From Desulfobacterales bacterium (GTDB taxonomy: Bacteria > Desulfobacterota > Desulfobacteria > Desulfobacterales > C00003060): a stretch of 35,934 nt of DNA. Each line of letters starts with the position of its first letter. Position 1 is the stretch's first letter. The DNA is taken from positions 1-35,934 of the forward strand of contig JAGMBW010000137.1 in NCBI GenBank assembly GCA_023129535.1, given 5' to 3'. A program made the position numbers and the translations under genes. Below the pieces are notes generated by a model that made no database searches, was not told where the DNA came from, and worked only from the letters and a program-made list of their open reading frames with translations. Shown one piece after another: positions 25,100 through 33,893 of the stretch.

Positions 25100-25951
25100 T
25101 CACAATTTCTTCCAGTTGGAATTGACCAGCTTGTAGGAACTAAGATGTAATGATGAATAGTCTTTGTCGTTTCTCAGGATGGATGCAAATGCTCTGATCG
25201 TATGATCTTCAAGCCTTTCAAGGATGTTTGAGAACTCAGGCTTAATGACATCGTAACGGAAAAGATCCCAGTCTGCCAACATGTTCTGGTGGTGTCTCCC
25301 TGGTCTTACCCGGGTTCCCAGAGTCTCAGCCTTCCCAATGTAGAGCAGTTTCTTCTTTGTATGAGCCAGATAGTATATGACATTATTCGCGTGTTTATGC
25401 TTATTGAAATCCTTAACTCTAATCCAGTCGGTGCTTCTGGAGACCAGGTATTTCTTCTCGTTGTCAAATAGCCACGAGAAAACGTTCTCATCTGCAAGCC
25501 TTTGAAACAGAGCATTCCATTCATTCCTAATTTGTATGAAAACGACAAATTTTACTGTTTCTGGGTCAATAGGCTGCACAATAAAAACTTCCTGCTGTCC
25601 GCCGCTCAACTGAGACCTAAACTGTCTTCCCTCTTCCGTTGCATCAAACAATTCTTTTTGGCTCTTCAAAATGACATAGCTCTGAATAAACGTTTTTCGC
25701 AGCTTTTTCAGGAGGTCTTGGTTGGTATCGTACCTGATTTGTAAGTACTTCTGGTGCCCTGTGGCGCTGTGGTTAAGCTTTGCTGAATATTTTTTTCTAT
25801 CCCAGAGAATATTGATGTGTCTTGAGGTACCAAGCTTCAAAGGCTTTCCTGCTTGAAAATCCTTGTAGAGATGTTTTGGAATAGTAATGCCCCAAGCTAG
25901 AGTGGATCTATCGACTTTCTTATAAATTGCCTGATATTGCTTTCCCTTCAT
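25100..25951 (-). CDS. GIY-YIG nuclease-like protein with an unassigned N-terminal domain
   Basis: NVIYYLAHTKKKLLYIGKAETLGTRVRPGRHHQN (GIY-YIG-like core); N-terminal LAWGITIPKHLYKDFQAGKPLKLGTSRHINILW... unassigned. Confidence 0.7.
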   Translation of the reverse strand: MKGKQYQAIYKKVDRSTLAWGITIPKHLYKDFQAGKPLKLGTSRHINILWDRKKYSAKLNHSATGHQKYLQIRYDTNQDLLKKLRKTFIQSYVILKSQKELFDATEEGRQFRSQLSGGQQEVFIVQPIDPETVKFVVFIQIRNEWNALFQRLADENVFSWLFDNEKKYLVSRSTDWIRVKDFNKHKHANNVIYYLAHTKKKLLYIGKAETLGTRVRPGRHHQNMLADWDLFRYDVIKPEFSNILERLEDHTIRAFASILRNDKDYSSLHLSSYKLVNSNWKKL

Positions 25952-26154
25952 AGAACCCCTCTTCAGACTTGCTTAGATTCAGGGTCAGCCCCGGTGCAAT
26001 CTTAATTCGTCTCCAGAAACGAAAGCCCATGCCCTCGTAACATCAATCAATCACACAATTTGGCAAAATAAGAGGATCCCGCACTCAGCAAATGATCAAT
26101 TGTCAAGAGTAAAGATTCGTTCCCAATAGCCCCGCGTCCCCAATAGCCCCGTAA

Positions 26155-26402
26155 TCAAATTGAGAGCAAATTACTTTCGATCTCATCAATCAGGGCGGCA
26201 AAGTTAGGATTGTCGAAGCTGATGTTAGGCGCCTGGACGCGATGGCGTTTTATGTCGGGTGGCACGTGCTTGTGGTGAGGGTATGTACTGGCCAGAGATG
26301 GGTCATTCGGATGTGGCTGAGGATTGTAGACTGCTGTATCGAAGGATACCGATTCGGCAGCGTGTAGACCAGTTGCTCATATTCCGGCAGGGAAGGGAAC
26401 AT
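26155..26402 (-). pseudogene. DUF6516/TumE-like toxin, internally deleted and frameshifted
   Basis: N-term [26 protein letters not shown], then in another frame [57 protein letters not shown]; start overlaps the partner gene's stop (TGATG). Confidence 0.7.
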
Positions 26403-26701
26403 CAAGCATCTACCAGTTGTGGATTGGGTTTCAACCGAATAGCAGGAGCAGCAGAGCTATGTTTGAGGTCAACAACAAAGGCGTGGCTTTGATGTTTAAA
26501 TTCGGCCTCGCGTTCCATCTGCATTTCGTAGGCACTAGCCCATCGCGCAAATTCGGTTGTTTGCTCAACCCCTTCATCGTCCAGCAGGCCTTGCTGATAC
26601 AGACCGTAAAAGTCATGGGAAGTCACGCCATATTTTCGCTCGTAAGCATGGGTCCGTGCTCGCAGAGCCTGCAGCTCTTCGATTAATTCGTAGAGGGTCA
26701 T
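26402..26701 (-). CDS. TumA-like antitoxin partner
   Basis: MTLYELIEELQALRARTHAYERKYGVTSHDFYGLYQQGLLDDEGVEQTTEFARWASAYEMQM (internal Met of ORF 26402..26743). Confidence 0.6.
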   Translation of the reverse strand: MTLYELIEELQALRARTHAYERKYGVTSHDFYGLYQQGLLDDEGVEQTTEFARWASAYEMQMEREAEFKHQSHAFVVDLKHSSAAPAIRLKPNPQLVDA

Positions 26702-28069
26702 TTTTCTATTCCTCCTCAGTGAAAATAAATAATATGTTATCACGATCCGGGACAGTTTACAAACACAAACAGGGCTGACCCATCACCCTACGGCTTTTCA
26801 ATAATGCTAAGTTGCCTGGGGCCATCAAGCACCATTTGTGCAATCTCGTCTAAGGTGCGGCTATCCGGTTCATTCCTGAGCGAATTGAAGAATGTCAGGA
26901 TGGGACACAAGGAACCACGATCCGCCCGCCCATACAACCCCAACCTTTCATGATTATACGATAGATCACTCATACTTACCCTGTTCAATAATACCGATGG
27001 AATCTTGTTGCCCATATTAACTCATATCAACGATAACTAAATCAACATTCCGATCATTCCATCCATTTAACAGGGCTCACAGATTCCTTAAACAGACTAC
27101 TGGCTTTAATAGAGCTTAAGTACACCACCCGGGTGATACAGGATTGGTGCGCCAAGAATCGGCAAGAAGTTGCCATTTTTCGTCAATCTCGTTGGCGTAA
27201 TCTCGTATTTCTTCCAATTTTCAGTCAAAGACCTTTCTTTGCCTGTACCTTTCCGCCATTCTTAGTAAGCCTCTACAATATGTGGTGTCGATTTTCGGTT
27301 TGACAGACAACCCATTTTTTGTCATATTTTACCCTGAAAAATCAAATTCCTATCTATCAGGCATCACCTGGAACAAGGGTTTTGATATCAAGGCGGTCGA
27401 TGACGCCAGGGAGTTCGCCAATACCGGGAAGGGAAAAGGGGGTCGTGCTAAGCCAAGTAGGTAATATTACCGGACATGCTTGCAAGATCCGGCTCTTAAA
27501 GGGACCTAAAACGACCTTTTTGGGGTCAAAAAGAGCAGTTTAACAGGGGCATGGCGAGGCCGAAACGACATTACAATGTTCGTGAGAGCAAGTGCACACA
27601 GAGGATCGCTGCCTGCCCCGTTAAATGCCGTGTCTGATTTAACCGGGGTTGGTAGCACGAATTTTAAAAAGCTTTCAAAGGAGTTCAGCAAAGAAGTTGC
27701 CGAAGATATTTTAAGGCAGACAAAGAGGACGATCAGATGGTTAAAGCAAAATATACCACAACTGAAATCACGAAAATAGCAAAGGCCTTGGCTAAGAAGA
27801 TGCTGGATATTCAAGCGGGGCTTGCCAGGGTATTTTCTAAGTATTTGTCAATAATAGAACCATTAGGGTACTCATCAGAAGATTTTCAATCTGCAGATCC
27901 AGAAACATTACTTGGCGAAATCAAGAAGTCAGGGAAGGTTTTATGTTCTGGAGCGAAAAGCGGGACGCCCAGGCAGGCGCTTCGCTCGCAATGATAGAAG
28001 CGAAGGGGTCGAAATGACATGAAGACGTATTCTCGGACAGACTCCTAAACAGAGATTGTCTGCTCGTTT

Positions 28070-29650
28070 TTAAAGCTCTAAGGGAATTACCGATTTCACT
28101 AAGGGAAGGGCTCGCAGCTCTTTCAGAGTTCCGTCTGGTGCAGGCGTATCCGTAACCAGCAGGACCACATTTCGCTCACCATCCTTTTCCTGACCTACAT
28201 GCATCCCGCCAATATTGATGTTGTGTCGCCCGAGCACCGTTCCAATGCTGCCGATAGCGCCGGGCTTATCTACATTATGGATGAAAAGAAGGTGGCCTTC
28301 AGGAACCACTTCCAGCCTGAAGGCATTGACCCGGACAATCCTTGGTTCGTGCTTGCCAAATATGGTCCCGGAAACCGTGTCGGACCCTTCAGAGCCCGTT
28401 GCCTGAATCGAAATGAGATTGGCAAAATCTTCGGCTTCCACACTGCGCGTCTCGGTGACTTTGATTCCCCGTGCCTTGGCGATCACGGGGGCATTGACGA
28501 AATTGACCTCATCTTTGAGGAATGGAGTGAGCAAGCCCTTTAAGGCGGCCGTGGTGACAGGTGCCACATCAAGGCCCAAGAAATCCCCGAGATATCTTAT
28601 GGTAACCGCCTTTATAGCTCCTTTGGCAAGCTGGGCCTGGAGACAGCCCATCCGTTCGGCCAGTGTCAGGTAAGGCTGGAGTTTAGCCAGCAATTCTCCG
28701 GTTACTGATGGGACGTTGACGGCATTGATAATCGTGCCAGTCTGAAGGTAATTTATGATCTGTTCAGCCACATTCACTGCCACATTGGCCTGGGCCTCGA
28801 CCGTAGAGGCCCCTAAGTGCGGGGTGCAAATGACGTTATCAAATTCGAAGAGAGGGGAAGGGCCCGGGGGCTCAGTTTCAAAGACATCTAAAGCAACGCC
28901 TCCGACTTTCCCGGATTTGAGGGCATCGGCCAGGTCTTTTTCGTTCACGATACCGCCTCTGGCGCAGTTGATGATCATGACGCCCTGCTTCATCTGGTCG
29001 AAGGCTTTGTTATTCATGAGGTTGATGGTCTCTTTCATTCTGGGTACGTGAACGGTGATATAATCCGAACGCCTGTACAGCTCTTCCAGAGAAACCATCT
29101 CCAAACCGGCTTGCTCCACCAGTTCTTTGTTCACATAGGGGTCGTGCACAATGACCCGCATCCTGAGTCCCCGGGCCCGGTCAGCCACGATACTCCCGAT
29201 CCGACCATAGCCAATCACGCCCAGGGTTTTGTTAAAGACCTCTCTGCCCTGGAGGTTTTTCTTTTCCCACCGCCCGGCCTTCAAGGATGCGGTGCCCTGA
29301 GGGATGTTCCGCGAAAGGGCAAGCATCATGGCTACAGTGTGCTCAGCCGTGGTCACCACATTTCCAGTGGGCGTGTTCATGACTGCGATGCCTCGTTTAG
29401 TGGCTGCCGGGATGTCCACATTATCGAGCCCGATACCGGCCCGCCCTATCACTTTCAGCCGGGTGGCTGCCTTGAGGACGTCCTCGGTCACCTTCGTGGC
29501 GCTCCTTATGACCAGGGCGTCGTAGTCATGTATGGTGGCTTTTAACTCCTCCGGCGTGAGGCCGACTTTCACGTCAACGTCAATACCCCCGGCCTCTTTG
29601 AACATCTTAACGCCGATCTCTGCCACCTTGTCACTTACCAGGACTTTCAA
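28070..29650 (-). CDS. serA: D-3-phosphoglycerate dehydrogenase (long form, C-terminal ACT domain)
   Basis: VIGRAGIGLDNVDIPAATKRGIAVMNTPTGN, LGVIGYGRIGSIVADRA, INCARGGIVNEKDLADAL, VCTPHLGAST-like ICTPHLGASTVEAQ, C-terminal DKPGAIGSIGTVLGRHNINIGGMHVGQ. Confidence 0.97.
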   Translation of the reverse strand: MKVLVSDKVAEIGVKMFKEAGGIDVDVKVGLTPEELKATIHDYDALVIRSATKVTEDVLKAATRLKVIGRAGIGLDNVDIPAATKRGIAVMNTPTGNVVTTAEHTVAMMLALSRNIPQGTASLKAGRWEKKNLQGREVFNKTLGVIGYGRIGSIVADRARGLRMRVIVHDPYVNKELVEQAGLEMVSLEELYRRSDYITVHVPRMKETINLMNNKAFDQMKQGVMIINCARGGIVNEKDLADALKSGKVGGVALDVFETEPPGPSPLFEFDNVICTPHLGASTVEAQANVAVNVAEQIINYLQTGTIINAVNVPSVTGELLAKLQPYLTLAERMGCLQAQLAKGAIKAVTIRYLGDFLGLDVAPVTTAALKGLLTPFLKDEVNFVNAPVIAKARGIKVTETRSVEAEDFANLISIQATGSEGSDTVSGTIFGKHEPRIVRVNAFRLEVVPEGHLLFIHNVDKPGAIGSIGTVLGRHNINIGGMHVGQEKDGERNVVLLVTDTPAPDGTLKELRALPLVKSVIPLEL

Positions 29651-29727
29651 TTTTGTTTCTCCTTCAATTCGTTAAGAATGAAATTCGCGTTCTTTATGGC
29701 AGAATCTGTTTGCCATGTTCAACAAAA

Positions 29728-29869
29728 AGTGAACTAAAGTGTCTAAAGTGTCTAAAGTGAGCTAAAGTTAATGTGCACGCCTTTGGCGTGATCAGTCTTA
29801 AAAACAGGTTGCGCTGAAAGCGCATTCCTTAACTTTAGGCACTTTCAACTTTAGTTCACTTTAGGCACT
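29728..29869. repeat. Inverted pair of 9-nt tandem arrays (GTGNCTAAA) between serA and serC
   Basis: Left agtgaactaaagtgtctaaagtgtctaaagtgagctaaagttaa; right ttaactttaggcactttcaactttagttcactttaggcact. Confidence 0.88.
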
Positions 29870-30057
29870 ATTCCGGTTTATCCGGGTTAGGAGTTACGTA
29901 TTTCAATTGACCATTCTTACTTTCAAAATCGATGACTTGTCAAGTGGCTCTTGAGCAAGTCACCGGTTTTCCCCTTGACATCATTCCATTACTCCAATAC
30001 TGCAATTGGGGGGAGGCCGCAAATTGCTGATTCAACAAGATCCGTCAGGAGGTTCAA

Positions 30058-31143
30058 ATGAACGGGAGAATCTACAACTTCAATCCGGGGCCGGCAGCTC
30101 TGCCCTTGCCCGTTTTGGAGGAAATCCAGGCAGAGTTTTTAAACTTCAAAGGGTCAGGCATGTCTATCACGGAAGTGAGCCATCGATCAAAATGGTTTGA
30201 TGAGGTCATACAGGACGCCACAGCGTGTGTCAGACGGCTCCTTAAGCTCGATGAGATCTTCAACGTGCTCTTCCTTCAAGGTGGAGCAAGCTTGCAGTTT
30301 TGCATGGTTCCTATGAACTTGCTCCCCGAGGGCCAGTCGGCCGATTATGTAAACACTGGCACGTGGGCTACCAAGGCGATCAAAGAGGCTAAGATTCAGG
30401 GAAGAGGGATCAAGGTCGTGGCCTCATCTGAAGATAAGAATTTCTCTTATATTCCCACGGACATTGCCTTCAGCCCGGACGCCGCCTATGCCCACATCAC
30501 TTCCAACAATACGATCAAGGGGACTCAGTGGCAATCTTTTCCTGACACAGGCGCGGTCCCCCTTATCTCTGATATGTCTTCAGACATCATGAGCCGGTCT
30601 TTTGATGTTTCTCCTTTTGGTTTGATCTATGCCGGGGCTCAAAAAAACCTGGGGCCCACGGGAGTCACCCTGATCATCATTCGCCGGGACATGCTGGAGC
30701 GTGTGCCCCAGGACCTTCCTACAATGCTGAAGTATACGACCTTCGTGGACCACAAGTCCATGTTCAATACTCCCCCTTGTTTTGCCGTTTACACGGTTCA
30801 ACTGGTCCTAAGGTGGCTGGAAGAGACCATTGGCGGAGTTGAAAAAATGGAAAAAATCAACCGGGAGAAGGCCAGCTTCCTTTATCGGGCGATTGATGAG
30901 TCAGGATTCTACACTGGCACGGCGGAAAAGGAGAGCCGGTCTCTCATGAATGTCACCTTTCTCCTTCCCAGCGAAGATCTGGAAAAACAATTCGTGCAGC
31001 AGGCCCTTGAGCATGGCCTGGGCGGACTCAAGGGTCACCGTTCTGTCGGAGGGTGTCGGGCCTCCATCTATAATGCCACAAACCTGGATGCGGTTAAGGC
31101 CCTGGCGGATTTTATGGAGGAATTTGCGCGAAAGAACGGCTGA
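30058..31143 (+). CDS. serC: Phosphoserine aminotransferase
   Basis: IYNFNPGPAALPLPVLEEIQAEFLNFKGSGMSITEVSHRSKWFDEV, LFLQGGASLQFCMVPMNLL, YAGAQKNLGPTGVTLIIIRRDML, GLGGLKGHRSVGGCRASIYNA. Confidence 0.97.
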   Translation: MNGRIYNFNPGPAALPLPVLEEIQAEFLNFKGSGMSITEVSHRSKWFDEVIQDATACVRRLLKLDEIFNVLFLQGGASLQFCMVPMNLLPEGQSADYVNTGTWATKAIKEAKIQGRGIKVVASSEDKNFSYIPTDIAFSPDAAYAHITSNNTIKGTQWQSFPDTGAVPLISDMSSDIMSRSFDVSPFGLIYAGAQKNLGPTGVTLIIIRRDMLERVPQDLPTMLKYTTFVDHKSMFNTPPCFAVYTVQLVLRWLEETIGGVEKMEKINREKASFLYRAIDESGFYTGTAEKESRSLMNVTFLLPSEDLEKQFVQQALEHGLGGLKGHRSVGGCRASIYNATNLDAVKALADFMEEFARKNG

Positions 31144-31153
31144 GATTCTTTTT

Positions 31154-31432
31154 CTATTTTGCTCCCGAGAAAAATATCATCCACAGCCCTAACAGGATAA
31201 AAAGCGCCCCAGCCCCTGTCTTGACATAGTTGGCAGGGATGAGCCTGCCCAGACCGGCCCCAAGCAAAACGGCTAACAAAGATGTCAGGACCAGGGCGGA
31301 CGCAGAGCCCAAAAACACAGCAAGCCGCGATTTGCTTTCAGCAGAAAAAGAAAGCGTGGCCAGTTGCGTCTTATCCCCCAGTTCCGCAAGAAATATCATC
31401 CCAAACGTAGCTAAAAATACCTTGATGTCCAT
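31154..31432 (-). CDS. UPF0016/GDT1-TMEM165 family membrane protein
   Basis: FLATFGMIFLAELGDKTQLATLSFSAESKSRLAVFLGSASALVLTSLLAVLLGAGLG. Confidence 0.88.
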   Translation of the reverse strand: MDIKVFLATFGMIFLAELGDKTQLATLSFSAESKSRLAVFLGSASALVLTSLLAVLLGAGLGRLIPANYVKTGAGALFILLGLWMIFFSGAK

Positions 31433-31465
31433 TTCTTAAGCCCCTCCTTCAATCCGCACGATTTA

Positions 31466-32320
31466 TCACGCCTTGACCAGAGCGCGCAGCCGCTCTAAAT
31501 TCAAGCGATCGTAGTCCACAGGCCCCTTTCCCTTAGGCGTCTCCAGGATCTTGGGAAGGGCTTTTAGCCGCGGGTCGTTCATGATGAAGCGGAAGGCATC
31601 CATCCCAATGGCTCCCTCCCCGATGTGCTCGTGTCGATCGACCCGGCTCCCCAGGCCCTTTTTCGCATCATTTACATGTATTACACAAAGACGGTCAAGA
31701 CCTATGACTCTGTCAAAGGCCCGCATGGTTTCCTGGTAAGCCCTTTTCGTGCGAAGGTCATATCCTGCCGCAAAGACGTGGCAGGTATCAAGACAAAACC
31801 CGATCTTCCCTTTGGCCTTAACTCCATTAAAAATATGGGCGAGTTGCTCAAAGGTATAGCCCAGATTCGACCCCTGCCCGGCTGTCGTCTCAAGCAGAAG
31901 ATGAGAGGCGGCATCGGGAACGTCCTCAAACACCTTGTTGATTCCCTCTGCAATACAGGACAAGCCCTCATCTTCTCCTGTTCCCATGTGGGAGCCCGGG
32001 TGCATAATCACATAGGGTATGCTCAACCGAGATGACCGTACAAGCTCATGCTCAAGCGCCTTTATGGACCTTTCATATTTGCTCTCTTCAGGCGAGGCTA
32101 AGTTGATCAGATAGGAACTATGCGAGCAGACCGACTTTACACCACTCTGCTCTCTTGCAACATCGAAATGCTCAATATCCTGGTCAGTCAGAATTCGTTC
32201 CTTCCAGGTGCTGGCATTCTTTGTGAATATCTGCAAAGCGGTGCACCCGTAATCATGGGCGGTAAATAGAGCCTTATGCAGGCCGCCTGCAATAGAAAAA
32301 TGGGCGCCGAGGAGAACCAT
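31466..32320 (-). CDS. nfo: Endonuclease IV (deoxyribonuclease IV)
   Basis: LLGAHFSIAGGLHKALFTA, ALQIFTKNASTW, CSHSSYLINLASP, MHPGSH, LLETTAGQGSNLG, GFCLDTCHVFAAGYD, HVNDAKKGLGSRVDRHEHIGEGAIG. Confidence 0.95.
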   Translation of the reverse strand: MVLLGAHFSIAGGLHKALFTAHDYGCTALQIFTKNASTWKERILTDQDIEHFDVAREQSGVKSVCSHSSYLINLASPEESKYERSIKALEHELVRSSRLSIPYVIMHPGSHMGTGEDEGLSCIAEGINKVFEDVPDAASHLLLETTAGQGSNLGYTFEQLAHIFNGVKAKGKIGFCLDTCHVFAAGYDLRTKRAYQETMRAFDRVIGLDRLCVIHVNDAKKGLGSRVDRHEHIGEGAIGMDAFRFIMNDPRLKALPKILETPKGKGPVDYDRLNLERLRALVKA

Positions 32321-32400
32321 TTGGTGATCTTGACCCCGTCTTTTCATTTGTGGTGGTGGTTGGCTTGTTTTTTTGGCGAAAAAGGGTATTCTCACAATCC

Positions 32401-33438
32401 ATGCAGAATCGTCCTGACAATAGCGATGATAAAGAACCTGTCAAGGTCCCGATCGAGGATGTTCTGGATCTGCACACCTTTGCTCCGAAAGAGATACCCA
32501 GCTTGTTGAAAGAATATCTGAACGCCTGCCAGACGGCCCAAATCTATTCTGTAAGGATTATCCACGGCAAAGGCAAGGGCTTTCTGAGAAACCGGGTTCG
32601 CGGTTTGCTCAAGAATCTGCCCGTGGTGGCCTCGTTTTCGGACGCTCCGCCGAGTGCCGGGGCCTGGGGCGCCACCATCGTTGAACTGACGAAAGAGATC
32701 GACTTTGAGTCACCAGAATGGGCTCACATCCTTGATGAGGGAGCAAAGGCCATGGGCGTGAGCCTGGGACGGTCTCAAATCGCGCAGTTTGCCATCCATG
32801 CCAAAGAAGTAATGGCGTGGAATCGATTCGTCAATCTGACGGCCATTACAGATCCGGTTGAGATTGCCGTAAAACAGTTTCTTGATACCCTGCCCCTCTT
32901 GCCTTTCATCCCTCCAGGCTCATGGCTCCTGGACATCGGTTCTGGAGCTGGATTTCCCGGCATTCCCCTGAAAATCTTGCGCCCAGATCTGCACCTCTTG
33001 CTGATCGATGCCTCAAGGAAGAAGGTTAGCTTCGAGAGGTATATGATAAAAACGCTCGGCCTTAAAGATATCGAAGCCCGTCATATCCGTGCTGAAGAAC
33101 TGCTAACCGAGCTTCAGACCACCCCCACCCAAACCCTCCCCCTTCAAGGGGGAGGGCAGGGAGGGGGTAAAGGCCAATTACGGCCGTATGACGTCATTGT
33201 ATCAAAGGCCGTTTCAAAGCTGAAAGGATTTCTCGAACAGGCCATTCCGTTACTCCGTTCGCCAGGTATCATGATTGCCATGAAGGGAAGGTCAGTGGAG
33301 GCCGAACTTGAAGCCGTACGTTCAAAAATTGAGGCCGAGGGCCTCACTCTCACCGTAAGAAAATACCGGCTTCCTCACCTTGATATCGAAAGATCCCTGG
33401 TTGTTTTGAGCAATGCTCCCATAAAGGTATTGGAGTAA
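32401..33438 (+). CDS. rsmG: Fusion of an N-terminal Smr domain with 16S rRNA (guanine527-N7)-methyltransferase RsmG/GidB
   Basis: Smr: VPIEDVLDLHTFAPKEIPSLLKEYLNACQ...VRIIHGKGKGFLRNRVRGLLKNLP; RsmG: NRFVNLTAITDPVEIAVKQFLDTL, LLDIGSGAGFPGIPLKI, DASRKKVSF, DVIVSKAV. Start taken at internal Met 32401. Confidence 0.9.
   Translation: MQNRPDNSDDKEPVKVPIEDVLDLHTFAPKEIPSLLKEYLNACQTAQIYSVRIIHGKGKGFLRNRVRGLLKNLPVVASFSDAPPSAGAWGATIVELTKEIDFESPEWAHILDEGAKAMGVSLGRSQIAQFAIHAKEVMAWNRFVNLTAITDPVEIAVKQFLDTLPLLPFIPPGSWLLDIGSGAGFPGIPLKILRPDLHLLLIDASRKKVSFERYMIKTLGLKDIEARHIRAEELLTELQTTPTQTLPLQGGGQGGGKGQLRPYDVIVSKAVSKLKGFLEQAIPLLRSPGIMIAMKGRSVEAELEAVRSKIEAEGLTLTVRKYRLPHLDIERSLVVLSNAPIKVLE
33118..33173. repeat. 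G/C-rich palindromic interspersed repeat embedded in the rsmG reading frame
   Basis: CCCTCCCCCTTCAAGGGGGAGGG near-perfect palindrome (33134-33156), translated as TTPTQTLPLQGGGQGGGKG. Confidence 0.85.
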
Positions 33439-33460
33439 TGGAGTATTGGAGTATTGGAGT
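33424..33460. repeat. 8-nt tandem array (TATTGGAG)
   Basis: ggtattggagtaatggagtattggagtattggagtgatg, beginning at the rsmG stop region. Confidence 0.8.
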
Positions 33461-33893
33461 GATGTGATTCCACGACGGTTCCCCTACCTGCGGGGCGAAG
33501 CCCCCCCTGCATGCGGAAAACCTCCCCAGATCCTTTTCCTCTCATTTATCGCCTTACTCCTCTTTCTGGGTTGCAAGTGTTGAATTTATTCTGTGATTAC
33601 AATCAGATAGCACTCAGTTGTCTGCTGCGACAAGGAGTTGAATCGTATTGGCACAGAGATTGCCGCTATCCTTGAGCAGGATAAGAAGAAAGGTAACTTC
33701 AGACCTCGTTAAGTGGTTAAGTAGTTGTTCTCGTTTGTTTTTGTACAGTTTGCATGAAAATTGGACACTCGTAGAATTCAGGAATTCAGGAATTTCAGAA
33801 CTCCTGACCTCTGGCGAATAACTAACTGATTTTACTTGACAGGGGTGAAAATATAGCGTAAAATGGAATGCAACAAATAAGGAGGTATTTGCT

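Noticed and set aside
26122-26151. Duplicate CCCAATAGCCCCG unit
   Set aside because: Only two copies of a short unit; too little to interpret.
26788-27994. Several 60-100-aa ORFs on both strands
   Set aside because: No motif, RBS or neighbour context strong enough to support coding; may contain degraded gene fragments.
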